Shown: one piece after another, positions 1-9,806 of the stretch
Layout of the letters: each line of letters begins with the position of its first letter
Numbering within the stretch: the first letter of the stretch is position 1
Origin: JAWPMT01 sp965601475
Lineage (GTDB): Bacteria > Bacteroidota > Bacteroidia > Cytophagales > Cyclobacteriaceae
NCBI GenBank assembly: GCA_965601475.1
Contig: OZ271832.1
Coordinates: forward strand, 5,766,001 to 5,830,000
Length of the DNA stretch: 64,000 bases
Direction: 5' to 3'
The notes under the pieces: model-generated
Told to the model about the DNA's origin: nothing
Seen by the model: only the letters and a program-made list of their open reading frames with translations
Database searches by the model: none
Translations under genes and position numbers: made by a program

Positions 1-2448
1 ATGCGCATGTACAACTCGAGATTCAATACACGTCAAAATTCAAACCGGATGGACATGTTCAAGAACTACTTCAAAATTGGATACCGTAACCTCCTGATTA
101 ACAGAGGCTATTCAGCAATCAACATCAGCGGGCTTACTGTAGGTATGGCCATTACGATGATAATCGGACTTTGGATAAAAGCAGAGCTATCTCATAATAA
201 GTCCCATGCCCATTACGATCGAATCGCACAGGTCATCCAGCATGAAACATACAATGGAGGGAAACACACCCACGACGCCGTGCCTTTTCCGATGGGCGAA
301 GAACTGACAACAAAATATAGCAGTGATTTCAAGTACGTAGTGATGTCTGACTGGACGTACGAACACATATTGTCCAATGACAAGATGAGTATCATGCAAA
401 TGGGAAGCTTCATGGATGTTCAGGCCCCTCATTTGCTTTCATTGAAAATGACCAAAGGCTCACGAGACGCTCTCCAGGATCCCCATTCCATCTTGCTCTC
501 CGAATCCACCGCCAAAGCCCTATTTGGAGATACGGATCCTATGGGTCAAAGCATGGAGCTCGACAATGAACTGACAGTTACCGTGAGCGGTATCTATTCA
601 GATCTCCCTTCCAACTCCAGTTTTGGGGATTTACATTTTGTCGCACCGTGGGAACTGTATGTATCCGCCTATGACTGGGTACGCAGCGCGAAAGAAAGAC
701 AGGCCTGGGATGAAAATTCCTTCCAGCTTTTCGTCCAACTAGCCGAGTCCGTCTCAATGACTGATGTCAGCAAAAAAATCACATTTGCGAAGTATGATCA
801 GTTGAACGACAATCAAAGATCCTCTGAGCCTGAAATTTTCCTGCACCCCATGTCGGATTGGCATTTACGCTCCAATTGGGAAAACGGCATTCAAACAGGG
901 GGACTCATTCAGTATGTCTGGTTGTTTGGTATCATCGGCCTGTTTGTACTGGTTTTGGCCTGCGTTAATTTCATGAACCTGAGTACAGCTCGTTCCGAAA
1001 AAAGGGCCAAAGAAGTGGGGATACGAAAATCCATGGGCACATTTCGGGTACAGCTGGTTCACCAGTTTTTGTGCGAGTCTTTCCTCGTGGTGGTCCTGGC
1101 ATTCCTACTTTCTATGGTATTGGTGACCCTGGTATCACCGCTGGCGAGCAACATGGTAGGCTACCCCATACAATTACCTTTAACCGATGCCTATTTCTGG
1201 CTCATTTCGGGCGCCTTTATGCTGATTACCGGATTATTGGCTGGTAGCTATCCCGCATTGTATCTATCCTCCTTACAGCCGATCAAAGCGCTAAAAGGTA
1301 CCTTCAAAGCGGGGCCATCAGCGGTATTATTCAGAAGAGCGTTGGTGGTTTTTCAATTTTCGGTCTCTGTTCTCCTGATCATCGGCACGATTGTGGTGTT
1401 CAATCAAATTCAACATTCCAAAAATCGCCCACTAGGATATGATAAAAATGGTGTGATTACGATTGAGTTGAACACCTCAGATTTTGAGGGAAAATACAAC
1501 CTGCTAAGGAATGAATTAATCAGTAGCGGGGGCATTGTGGATATGACTGAATCTTCGAGTAGAATGACAAACGTCCAACACACCAACGGGGGATTCAGTT
1601 GGCAGGGAAAAGACCCAAACTTCAATACCAGTTTTTCCATTGTTTACGTCACACATGATTATGGCAATACCGTGGGTTGGGAGATTCTGGAGGGTCGGGA
1701 TTTCTCCAGGGAGATCGCCGGGGATTCTACGGCCTATCTCTTAAATGAAGCGGCGGTAGACTACATGGATATTGAGAACCCCATTGGGCAACGCATGAAG
1801 TGGGGTAGTCGTGAGCACACCATCATAGGAGTAGTGAAGAATATGCTGATGGAATCTCCTTTCAAATCAGTAACACCTACCATCTACATGATGAGTTATG
1901 ACGACCAGGCGAACTATATGACGTTTAAATTGAATCCGGAGCAAAGTATCGGCACCTCCCTGGATCAGGTGGAAAGGGTAATGGCTGAAATTGTACCCAA
2001 GGTGCCTTTTAACCCTACGTTCGTTGACCTGGAACACGCCAATAAGTTTGCAGCCGAAGAGCGTGTGGCCAAACTGGCGGGGACTTTTTCCATGTTGGCC
2101 ATTTTCATCAGTTGTCTTGGGTTATTTGGGTTGGCTTCTTTTGTGGCTGAGCAACGCACCAAAGAAATTGGGATTCGGAAAGTCCTGGGCGCTACCGTCC
2201 TTAATCTGTGGCAAATGCTTACCAGCGAGTTTGTCCTGTTGGTACTGGCGTCCTGCATCATTGCATCGCCGATCGCCTATTATGCCTTGTCATCCTGGTT
2301 GGGCCACTATGAATATCGCATAGATGTGAGCTGGTGGTTCTTTATAACTGCGGCGGCGGGTGCTATGGTCATTACTTTAGCAACTGTTAGCTTCCAGTCG
2401 ATACGAGCCGCCCGGATGAATCCCGTCAAGAGTCTACGGATGGAGTAG
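1..2448 (+). CDS. FtsX/MacB-type ABC transporter permease (5' end may lie outside window)
   Basis: Membrane subunit of a MacB-like ABC export or lipoprotein/envelope system. The 815-residue reading frame has an N-terminal membrane helix (about 35-58) after an FKIGYRNL motif, a periplasmic MacB core domain, a first FtsX domain (about 300-440, with the VNFMNLSTARSEKRAKEVG motif), a second periplasmic domain and a final FtsX domain containing QRTKEIGIRKVLGA. This two-FtsX architecture is typical of Bacteroidota permeases whose ATPase is encoded elsewhere. An ATG sits exactly at base 1, but family members often have a longer N-terminal prefix, and an internal ATG at 49 is also plausible, so the true start is open. 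No ATPase gene adjoins it in the window. A related permease lies at 41869-44472. Confidence 0.85.
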   Translation: MRMYNSRFNTRQNSNRMDMFKNYFKIGYRNLLINRGYSAINISGLTVGMAITMIIGLWIKAELSHNKSHAHYDRIAQVIQHETYNGGKHTHDAVPFPMGEELTTKYSSDFKYVVMSDWTYEHILSNDKMSIMQMGSFMDVQAPHLLSLKMTKGSRDALQDPHSILLSESTAKALFGDTDPMGQSMELDNELTVTVSGIYSDLPSNSSFGDLHFVAPWELYVSAYDWVRSAKERQAWDENSFQLFVQLAESVSMTDVSKKITFAKYDQLNDNQRSSEPEIFLHPMSDWHLRSNWENGIQTGGLIQYVWLFGIIGLFVLVLACVNFMNLSTARSEKRAKEVGIRKSMGTFRVQLVHQFLCESFLVVVLAFLLSMVLVTLVSPLASNMVGYPIQLPLTDAYFWLISGAFMLITGLLAGSYPALYLSSLQPIKALKGTFKAGPSAVLFRRALVVFQFSVSVLLIIGTIVVFNQIQHSKNRPLGYDKNGVITIELNTSDFEGKYNLLRNELISSGGIVDMTESSSRMTNVQHTNGGFSWQGKDPNFNTSFSIVYVTHDYGNTVGWEILEGRDFSREIAGDSTAYLLNEAAVDYMDIENPIGQRMKWGSREHTIIGVVKNMLMESPFKSVTPTIYMMSYDDQANYMTFKLNPEQSIGTSLDQVERVMAEIVPKVPFNPTFVDLEHANKFAAEERVAKLAGTFSMLAIFISCLGLFGLASFVAEQRTKEIGIRKVLGATVLNLWQMLTSEFVLLVLASCIIASPIAYYALSSWLGHYEYRIDVSWWFFITAAAGAMVITLATVSFQSIRAARMNPVKSLRME

Positions 2449-2607
2449 GGGTGGTCGGCTGATCAGCTATGGGGCTCCGTCCAAGTCCGGTGGTGATTCC
2501 CGCTATACCTTTCAAGCAGTGAATTCTCATTCGCAACTAATAGTATGAGCGGCTAAAGGTTTCCAATACAGTGAATGTTTTGTCCATAACCAAACCTCTG
2601 TAAGCAG

Positions 2608-3339
2608 ATGAACAGACTAGTCCGAGCCATTCTATTCGTTTTAATCGTATGCTTCACCAACAGCACCCTTGCCCAGGGCCAGGAGTATGGTAGGAAAAAT
2701 GTTGAGACCGGTGACACCTCATTCCAGTACTATGAATTATCCAGCAATTCGTCCTCGGTGGTTATCCTCTTTCATGATTGGTTTGGTGTATCGGACCTGA
2801 GCTTCGAGATGGGTGATCGCATAGTGGCCGCGGGGATGGATGTGGTCATCATGGACTTGTATAAAGGTAAATCGGCAAAAACCAATGCGGAAGCTGCTGC
2901 ACTGATGAACAGCATCGATCAAGCAAATATGTGGGCCTATATCAATGAGGTACTATCCATGGTGGACAAGAAATTTGAAAAGGTTTTTGTTTGGGGCTTT
3001 AGCCTTGGGACTTTACCAGCCTCTCAGACAGGGATTCGGAACAATGAATTGGTGGATGGGCTTATCTTGTTTTATGGTAACGTCACCAATGACAAAGAAC
3101 AATTGGCCAAGATTACCTTCCCTGCATTAATGGTGATGGGGGCACTAGATAATCCAGCTGGAGCGATCGCTTTTTTCAATGGCGTGAATGAAGCTTCCGG
3201 AACGGCCAGGCTATTCATTTATCCGGGAGCCAGGCATGCGTTTGCTCAAAAGCTTTTCAATAATGGAGCCAACTACGATGAAAAGGCCAAAGAGGCTAGC
3301 ATGGAGGTTGCATTCCGATTCCTGTCAGAGTTGGACTAG
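2608..3339 (+). CDS. Secreted dienelactone hydrolase-like alpha/beta hydrolase
   Basis: Predicted exported esterase of the dienelactone hydrolase family, 243 residues. Residues 1-22 form a signal peptide ending at a likely cut after LAQ. The alpha/beta-hydrolase fold is shown by VVILFHDWFGV, the nucleophile elbow GFSLG (Ser132), an acid in GALDNP (Asp181) and a catalytic His in GARHAF (His210). Classical dienelactone hydrolases use Cys in a GxCxG elbow; here the residue is Ser, so a general esterase is more likely than true dienelactone hydrolysis. It stands alone, 160 bp after the permease, with no obvious operon partner. Substrate is unknown. Confidence 0.8.
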   Translation: MNRLVRAILFVLIVCFTNSTLAQGQEYGRKNVETGDTSFQYYELSSNSSSVVILFHDWFGVSDLSFEMGDRIVAAGMDVVIMDLYKGKSAKTNAEAAALMNSIDQANMWAYINEVLSMVDKKFEKVFVWGFSLGTLPASQTGIRNNELVDGLILFYGNVTNDKEQLAKITFPALMVMGALDNPAGAIAFFNGVNEASGTARLFIYPGARHAFAQKLFNNGANYDEKAKEASMEVAFRFLSELD

Positions 3340-3602
3340 CGGATCTTGCCATTTCTGAATGACATCGGTTAGAATATCGACCCGGCATGACAAAAGCCGT
3401 GAACGCGGTTTCCCGGTTGCTATCGGAGTATGTTGTGAGTGACTAGTTTGGGAACCGTCGGTCCATTAGATTTTTTGTGATCGATTCGGGTAGGAGGGCC
3501 ATGTAGCGTTTTCTTCACCGCGCCGCTGTGGATTGACCAGATGGACCGCTGAAAAAGAATAGGTCCCATATCCATTATGCGGTCTTAGCGTACAATTGTA
3601 AG

Positions 3603-4694
3603 ATGCAATTTGAGGTTTCTCCCATTCAGCTCATCACCATTTGTGCCGTTATCAATGGGTTGGTATTTGCTTTTTTGCTGTTTGAAAAGAAGGAGAATCG
3701 GCAGGCCAATCGGTTTCTTTCATTGATGATTTTGTCCATGTGCCTGACGTTGACTCCTCTGGTTTTGGATATGTCGGTATGGAATGCTTACCAATGGTTA
3801 GCATGGCTCCCTTTTTCGCTTTCCTATTGGGTAGGGCCGTCCTTTTATTTCTACATAAAAACACTAACAAGCAGTTCGGGATTTAGGAAAAAAGACCTTT
3901 GGCACTTCTCGCCAATTGTCCTCAACTATTTTCATAGTGCCTATCATGCCCTGTTGAACAACGCCGACCCATGGCCCTATTTTCATCATTTTGCCGAGAT
4001 ATTGGAATCGGCCTCAATCCTTTCCATTGCCATTTACCTGATCCTGTCCTTTAGGTTAATCAAACCCTACCGAAGATCATTATTGGATAATGTATCTAAT
4101 ACCGAAAGGATTGATTTGAGATGGGTCAGTCAGATCATTTACATCATCGGTGGTGTTTGTCTACTTTTTGTCATCTTCCTGGCCGCGAGTATCCTGGCAG
4201 GGGGTAGATACACTTTGAGAGATTGGGATGATCCAAGAGCTTTCTTATTGCTCGTTTACGCCGGCACCTTGTACTGGATTAGTATCAGCGGATTCAAACA
4301 AGCACAAATACACAAAATTCCTGCACGTAGGGTTGAGGGAAATGAATCAAAAAGACCCTCTGAAATTGTCCGGAAACTGGATGAGACCATACGCGCTCAG
4401 AAACTCTATCGAAACCCGGAACTATCACTGACGGATTTAAGTCGGGCTGTTGCCATATCTGAGCGTTCAATTTCCGATACCATTAACCAGGAGTTGAATA
4501 AGAACTTCTATCAATTGATTAACGAATATCGGGTAGAAGAAATCAAAATGTTGTTGCAAGACCCTGGTAATGATCACCTTAAGATACTGACCCTGGCGAC
4601 AGCGGCAGGGTTCAATTCCAAGGCAAGCTTCAACAGGGTCTTTAAGCAGCTGACCGGCCAAACACCAAGGGAATTCAAGTCCCGAAATTTCTGA
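3603..4694 (+). CDS. AraC-family regulator with membrane N-terminal domain
   Basis: Transcription regulator of 363 residues. The N-terminal two thirds hold about seven hydrophobic helices (first at about 8-25), and the C-terminal 100 residues are an AraC-type double helix-turn-helix ending in the signature GFNSKASFNRVFKQLTG. This membrane-anchored AraC layout is common in Bacteroidota; the inducer is unknown and the membrane part may sense a lipid or envelope signal. It lies 105 bp upstream of the lipoprotein hydrolase gene on the same strand, which is a candidate target by position only. Similar proteins are encoded at 21358-22683 and 54447-55568. Confidence 0.85.
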   Translation: MQFEVSPIQLITICAVINGLVFAFLLFEKKENRQANRFLSLMILSMCLTLTPLVLDMSVWNAYQWLAWLPFSLSYWVGPSFYFYIKTLTSSSGFRKKDLWHFSPIVLNYFHSAYHALLNNADPWPYFHHFAEILESASILSIAIYLILSFRLIKPYRRSLLDNVSNTERIDLRWVSQIIYIIGGVCLLFVIFLAASILAGGRYTLRDWDDPRAFLLLVYAGTLYWISISGFKQAQIHKIPARRVEGNESKRPSEIVRKLDETIRAQKLYRNPELSLTDLSRAVAISERSISDTINQELNKNFYQLINEYRVEEIKMLLQDPGNDHLKILTLATAAGFNSKASFNRVFKQLTGQTPREFKSRNF

Positions 4695-4799
4695 CCATAC
4701 AGGTAATGAGACTTGTTTACTGCAAGTGAGACTTTCGGAGAGTAGCATGAAGCTAATTTGCTGGAAACTCAAAACCTTAAACCAAAAGGGGCTAAAGCA

Positions 4800-6455
4800 A
4801 TGCATATCAATAAGAAAATGAGAGTGCCGGTTGTATTTTCGATACTTCTGGGATTATGTGGATGTCAGTCAGAACAAGTCACCAACGAGAAGCTACCCAT
4901 CATGGGAGATCTTGTTTTGGGAGACTACGGGGTTGGCTATAAAACCATCTTCACTTACGATGTCACAAGAAATGGCGTACCCTATTCCGATTGGGATGGG
5001 AATCTGACCAATAACCACAAGCCTGAACTGGGGCGACAGTTCCAGATCAATGTTTGGTACCCCGCCGAACGGGGTTCCGGTGACCGAATCGACTATTCGC
5101 ATTATGTTGATCTTAAGGGTCGACAAACAAATTTTGAAGCGTCGGAAGGGCAGGAGGAAAGTGCCAGACAGACCTTTATCGACCAGACCGAAGGCCTCGG
5201 CAATGTTACCATAGGCGTGCTGGGAAGTACGAAGGAGGAGTTCACCAGTGAGCAACTTGATCAGCTCCTTGAATTGGAAGTATATGGTCGCCTCAATGCA
5301 ACACCTGTCAATGGAAAATTCCCGGTAGTGGTATACCCCAATGGCGGCAGCCCCGCCTTTCAAAGTATCACCTGCGAATACCTGGCTAGCCATGGATACG
5401 TGGTGGTAGCCTTTGCGCCTAAAGGTCGATTTTCTTCCGGAATGGAAATATCCACCATCGGATTGGAAGTAGCTGTTGATGATTTTGAATTCGTGTTGGC
5501 AAAAGTGAGTGAGCAACCCAATGTCGATATGGACAAAGTATCCATTGTCGCCAATGCCATCTCATCTTCTGTGGGTGCTGCTGCGATCTCAAGAAACGAC
5601 AAGCTTAAGGCACTGATCAGCCTGGAGGGCGGGCTTCCAAGCGCTTTTGAGCAAGGCCTTTTGAAGGAGTCGGTCTTTTACTTGCCGGAGAATATTACGG
5701 CCCCCATCCTTATCATTTATTCTGCTCACCCAGCCATTGATCCAAAACACACTTTTCAGCTGAAATACGCCGATAGGTACTACGCGCGTTTTCCGAATAT
5801 GTCGGAATTCGTCATGCTCAATTTTGGCATGTTCGATGCCATTGTTCCCAATATTCTGGGGGAGCACAAGGGGAACACGCAAAAAGGATACATAGAAGCA
5901 CATCAACTGGTGTTGAGGTTCCTGGACCAAAATGTCAAACCTGGCCGCCGTACAAGTGCTCTGGCAGGCGGGGATGAAACTGAGGAGCTCTTTGATGCTA
6001 CCTTCCTAAATGCACAAACTGAAATTGACAGCACTTTTGTTTTGGAAGGAATTCCGGCACCTCCCAACATTGCGATTCTGAAAGATCGATTCCTGAAAGA
6101 CGGATTTGATGAGATTGAACGCATTTATGCAGGGTTAAAAGAGAACGGGAATCTTCAGCCTTATTCAAAGTCCTTCTACAAGGACTACCGGAGCTGGCTG
6201 GCCTGGCAGAAGGATGAGGACTATGTGTACCGTCAAAGACTCTATGAATTGGGTTACGATAGCTATCCCGAATCCGCCCGGATGAACTATTACCTGGCGT
6301 ATTACTCAATGCAAGTAGGTCAAAATGAGAAGGCAGTTAAACATTACAATGATGCACTTTCTCTCGTTGAAGGTGATCCGGACCTTTCCGCCAGTGAGCG
6401 TGAAAGCATCATCAACTATTCGAAGGGTGACTTGAAGGAACTAGGTCAGGATTGA
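4800..6455 (+). CDS. Lipoprotein alpha/beta hydrolase with C-terminal helical repeats
   Basis: Predicted outer- or inner-membrane lipoprotein of 551 residues. I chose the ATG at 4800 because it gives a signal peptide with a lipobox LCGC (Cys22); a frame-open upstream start at 4758 would bury it. The middle shows an alpha/beta-hydrolase core (VVVYPNGGSPAF, then HGYVVVAFAPKG, nucleophile region around ANAISSSVG, later PILIIYSAHP) resembling the platelet-activating-factor acetylhydrolase/dienelactone group, although the nucleophile motif is not a clean GxSxG. The C-terminal 130 residues look like TPR-type helices (YYLAYYSMQVGQNEKAVKHY). Substrate unknown. Position suggests control by the AraC regulator just upstream. 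Confidence 0.7.
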   Translation: MHINKKMRVPVVFSILLGLCGCQSEQVTNEKLPIMGDLVLGDYGVGYKTIFTYDVTRNGVPYSDWDGNLTNNHKPELGRQFQINVWYPAERGSGDRIDYSHYVDLKGRQTNFEASEGQEESARQTFIDQTEGLGNVTIGVLGSTKEEFTSEQLDQLLELEVYGRLNATPVNGKFPVVVYPNGGSPAFQSITCEYLASHGYVVVAFAPKGRFSSGMEISTIGLEVAVDDFEFVLAKVSEQPNVDMDKVSIVANAISSSVGAAAISRNDKLKALISLEGGLPSAFEQGLLKESVFYLPENITAPILIIYSAHPAIDPKHTFQLKYADRYYARFPNMSEFVMLNFGMFDAIVPNILGEHKGNTQKGYIEAHQLVLRFLDQNVKPGRRTSALAGGDETEELFDATFLNAQTEIDSTFVLEGIPAPPNIAILKDRFLKDGFDEIERIYAGLKENGNLQPYSKSFYKDYRSWLAWQKDEDYVYRQRLYELGYDSYPESARMNYYLAYYSMQVGQNEKAVKHYNDALSLVEGDPDLSASERESIINYSKGDLKELGQD

Positions 6456-6622
6456 GACAGCGGCGGACGGGGAAAATTGAACAATTGATGGTTGCTGATG
6501 GTCGGTTTTGTTCCGGAAACTTTCCTGGAAAAGAGGTGGCCATCAAGCTCCGATCGAAGGCCGTCATCACAAACCACCCTTTGGTTTCTATGTGCTAAGC
6601 GGCTACTCGCACGGTGGTGAGT

Positions 6623-7387
6623 TCATTTACTCAGAAATTCCGACACGCGTGCATTTAGAGATTCAATGTCCTTTTTCCTGTTGAAGTAGCTATCAATATG
6701 CTGATCTCCCATACGTTGGATTGTGTATTCAGGCAGTTTTTCCGGGAACATCAGATATACAAAAGTGTCTACCAGCCTTTCCTTCAGCCCATGATTGAGG
6801 TCGTATTTGCGAACAATTGAATACTCCATTCCCATATGGGTGATTTCGTGAATGATCGTATAGGCAGGGTTTTGATATTTGATAAAACGCCCTTCTTCAT
6901 TTGTTAACAAAGTCACAGATCCTTCATCAGGGTCGTAGCTGCCTCCGGTCCCGTATAATGTGAAAACAACTTTGTATTGATCAAACATCTTGAAGGTCCA
7001 ATCCCATTGACTATTGCTGGAATCAATTTCACTAATCAGGTCATTTAAAAGGTCAATCTGTTGCGCTACTTTCTGTCTGGCTTTTTCATAATGCTTTTGG
7101 TCGAATACTCTTTCGGTAAGGGAATAGACTACCGAGAAGTCATCATTTCCAAAGGTTCCATTTTTAGATTTTGTTATCAATGATTCAATCAAAGAATCCT
7201 TTGGTAGGTTAATGTCATATCCCTGCTTCTCTAGGAAAGTTATATCGTTAATTGTCCTCCAAATGGAGGTAGCTTCCTGTTCAATGGTTGGTGGAACTAT
7301 TTCGATTCGAGATACCCCGGTCTGCGACTTACAGACAAAGCTGATGATTGAAAAAATACCAAGTAACAATGTTGTTGATCTCATCAT
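6623..7387 (-). CDS. Secreted putative zinc metallopeptidase (HExxH)
   Basis: Unrecognised family, 254 residues with an N-terminal signal peptide (about 1-22, hydrophobic core LLLGIFSIISFVC). The residues HEITH at 180-184 match the zinc-binding HExxH motif of gluzincin-like peptidases, and Glu188 or Glu203 downstream could be the third ligand. The surrounding text (YQNPAYTIIHEITHMGMEY) is typical of a metallopeptidase active-site helix. No other domain is visible. The gene is monocistronic, between convergent neighbours. Peptidase activity is inference from the motif alone. Confidence 0.6.
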   Translation of the reverse strand: MMRSTTLLLGIFSIISFVCKSQTGVSRIEIVPPTIEQEATSIWRTINDITFLEKQGYDINLPKDSLIESLITKSKNGTFGNDDFSVVYSLTERVFDQKHYEKARQKVAQQIDLLNDLISEIDSSNSQWDWTFKMFDQYKVVFTLYGTGGSYDPDEGSVTLLTNEEGRFIKYQNPAYTIIHEITHMGMEYSIVRKYDLNHGLKERLVDTFVYLMFPEKLPEYTIQRMGDQHIDSYFNRKKDIESLNARVSEFLSK

Positions 7388-7495
7388 ATTCTAAAGAGCT
7401 ACGACGTTCCTTCAGCTCATTGAACTGCCTTTCTCATTCCAATAGTTACGTTTCGTGTTGCAAGTTGTTCATAGATCAGACGGAAATGCATTTTG

Positions 7496-8608
7496 TCATT
7501 TGTTAACCTTTTTCAGTCCAAATAGAGGCCTCAATACCGTTACTCTTTTTATAAGAAGCTCATAAAGCAACCAGCATCCCAAATAAGTTCCTGTCAACAA
7601 AATCAGAAACTTCCAGGAATTGGCAATCGCGCTATTTGTCAGGAAAAAACCCAGGGCAATGGTAATGGTCTGATGCAAAATATAGAAAGGGTAAACAGCC
7701 TGGTTTCTATATTGCAAAATGCGACTTGCTTTGTTCAAAAACGAGCCGGAAAAACCGAAAATTACCAGAATCCAACTCCAACGATTTAAGGTAGCAAAGA
7801 GGGGGATCCAAAAAATACTTTGGTAGTTTTCCCACATCCATAACATGGTCGGAAACGAAACCAAACCTATCAAGAGGGCATAGTTCCTAACTTTCACAGC
7901 TGCATTCCAAAAGTCATCCTTCATGCAAATAAGTATGAACCCGCTTAGGAAGCAAAGTGAGTAATGAGCAAGTGCATACCAGTCCCCCCATAATGAATAA
8001 TTAATCGGATAATAGGGTTCTAGATAAACCTCTACCAGAAATAGCGGAAGGATAAAAATGTATAGCCCCATTGGAAATCTGCCCACAAAGCGCTTCAACC
8101 AAAGAACGAGGGGGTTGGACTCGCGGCGCAAGGCGATCACAATAGGAACGGACACAAGTGTTATGAACAATAGATAGGGTAGAAACCATAAATGTCCCCA
8201 GCTGAAATTTCCTTCGGGGTAAATTCCTACAAAAAAATCGGGGTAGAATTCGAAGAACGACGAATAGGACAGGCCTTCCGTAGTTCGAACGATGTAGATC
8301 TGTGGAGAGACGATAAAGAGCGTACCAAAAAGCAAAGGAATGAAGAGTCGTTCAAAACGCTCCCTAACAAATTGAAACACGTTTTTTCGTGATAGCGCAA
8401 ACCATGTTCCTATACCAGATATCAAAAAGAGAATCGACAGACGCCAACGGTTCACAAAAATCATTGGCCATTCAATCCATTCGACGATTTCATTGTTCTT
8501 AATTTCCCAATCCCATGGCACGAAGAACATACCAATATGGTAAATGATCAGAATATCAAAAACAATTACCCTTATCCAGTCAATATCGTACCGTCGGTCA
8601 ATACTCAT
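7496..8608 (-). CDS. Acyltransferase 3 family membrane protein
   Basis: Multi-pass inner-membrane protein of 370 residues with about ten hydrophobic helices. It begins with the family hallmark RRYDIDWIRVIVFDILIIYH, where the early Arg/Asp and a His in the first helix belong to the acyltransferase 3 pattern, and continues with RWRLSILFLISGIGTWFAL and HLWFLPYLLF. Members transfer acetyl or other acyl groups onto sugars, glucans or envelope components; the acceptor here cannot be told. It reads away from a degenerate gene at 8777 and has no clear operon partner. Confidence 0.85.
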   Translation of the reverse strand: MSIDRRYDIDWIRVIVFDILIIYHIGMFFVPWDWEIKNNEIVEWIEWPMIFVNRWRLSILFLISGIGTWFALSRKNVFQFVRERFERLFIPLLFGTLFIVSPQIYIVRTTEGLSYSSFFEFYPDFFVGIYPEGNFSWGHLWFLPYLLFITLVSVPIVIALRRESNPLVLWLKRFVGRFPMGLYIFILPLFLVEVYLEPYYPINYSLWGDWYALAHYSLCFLSGFILICMKDDFWNAAVKVRNYALLIGLVSFPTMLWMWENYQSIFWIPLFATLNRWSWILVIFGFSGSFLNKASRILQYRNQAVYPFYILHQTITIALGFFLTNSAIANSWKFLILLTGTYLGCWLLYELLIKRVTVLRPLFGLKKVNK

Positions 8609-8776
8609 TTTGGTTAAAACTTTGGAAATAGATTCAATTGGATCAAAGAAGGTTGCTTGAAAATACGGGGGTTAAATCTAACGTTTCGAATTTGAGCGAT
8701 AGGGGATATACCCACTACTATTTCACTGCGCAATATACTGTCCTCATGGCATCCTGAAGTAGAGTCGCTTCTTTGT

Positions 8777-9247
8777 TTGATATTCCTGGGTCCATTCCTT
8801 ACAGACTCTCCAAACCTATCAGGCTTGAGCGCCAAAAGGGCATCCGTCGGCTGGACGATTGCATATGTGAAAGTATTGGATTTCAGCAGGCTTTTCCAAA
8901 AAGGTATTCCTGTGGCCGGCCAGAAGTATGGACGATCGTATCGAGCCCAGACCGGGTCGCGTAGACCGAGTCGCGAAGACCGGGTCGCGCAGACACCCTT
9001 CGACAGGCTCAGGGACTACAAGGCCAATGACGAACAACAAATAAAGCGGGCCTTCAACAGAGCGAAAGACAGGGAACTACAGGTTGGAATCTACACGCAG
9101 CCACTATTTGCTACAAGAAATGAAGATGGAAACCATTCAGAAATCGGAAAATACACAGACGAGGAACAAGATCTAGTCGGGATTGCGATCTATGGCGATA
9201 ACAGAAAAGTAAGCAAGGCCCTAAATGGCTTGAAGTTTCGTGATTAG
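8777..9247 (+). pseudogene. Degenerate small gene (C-terminus DUF2000-like) carrying a repeat insertion
   Basis: The open frame of 156 codons has no ATG near its beginning (only TTG at 8777), so it looks 5'-truncated or decayed. Conserved-looking protein text flanks a foreign block: GQKYGRSYRA, then a low-complexity stretch coded by 8950-9015, then DYKANDEQQIKRAFNRAKDR. The C-terminus (DLVGIAIYGDNRKVSKALNG) recalls DUF2000 proteins from memory, at low confidence. The insertion leaves the frame open. Function is unknown and the locus is probably inactive. Confidence 0.45.
8950..9015. repeat. Three 14-bp tandem repeats plus a dispersed palindromic unit inside a gene
   Basis: Three tandem 14-bp units occupy 8950-8963, 8964-8977 and 8978-8991 (consensus GACCGRGTCGCGNA). 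They are followed at 8996-9014 by CCCTTCGACAGGCTCAGGG, a palindrome-like unit known as a dispersed intergenic repeat in many bacteria. Both units also occur, whole or in part, elsewhere in this window (GTCGCGTAGAC near 41780). The insertion sits in the coding frame of the degenerate gene at 8777-9247 and is a multiple of three in net effect. Confidence 0.75.
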
Positions 9248-9806
9248 GGAAGGGTGTGCTCCCGGGATTAGAATGGGGGATAGCGGAAGAATTGGGAATG
9301 AGCCTTCGCCGTCCCGTACTAAGCCGGGTTGTTGTGCTTCTAACATCAATTAAAAACCCGTCTATCCTTCCTGGTAGCAACGAGGCGGATAGCAAGTCGG
9401 AGGAATCACACTACCGCGGTGAGGCGCCTAGTTAGTGGAACGTCGGTGAGGGAAGGAGAGTGTTAAACCTGCCTACCCTGGCAGGTAGATATGTGGGGAG
9501 GAAAGGGCTTTTTAAATGAGCGATTGAGGCAAGTACAGAACGTCTACCCGGCATGTACTGCCTAAGGCCTAGCCGGCCGCACCCGACCCGAAGGGTAACG
9601 CTCAATGAAATTAGTCTAAGTCTCTTCGTCTAGAAGGATTCATGGATACTTGAGAAGCAATCACCCAATTCTCATCACTCTGTAAATTCGAGAAGAACCT
9701 TTCGACTATTACTTAGCAATTTTTTGAAATCTATAATCTTTTTGAAGAGCATATTTTTGATGTTTGAATTGTCAATGAGTATTTACAAATTCGGGTTCTT
9801 GGAAAG
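9248..9806. repeat. Intergenic region with dispersed repeat copy (about 9336-9630)
   Basis: No gene is supported here. From about 9336 to 9630 the sequence matches, with many substitutions, the block at 26381-26660: it starts at TCTAACATCAATTAAAAAC, passes a GNAACGAGGCGGA motif, a GGAATCAC motif, and ends near CCCGGCATGTAC and a TTAGTCT motif. The rest is AT-rich and presumably carries the promoter for the downstream AsmA-like gene; TATTTTTG at 9752-9759 fits the Bacteroidota -7 element TAnnTTTG, but no well-spaced -33 was found. Confidence 0.55.
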
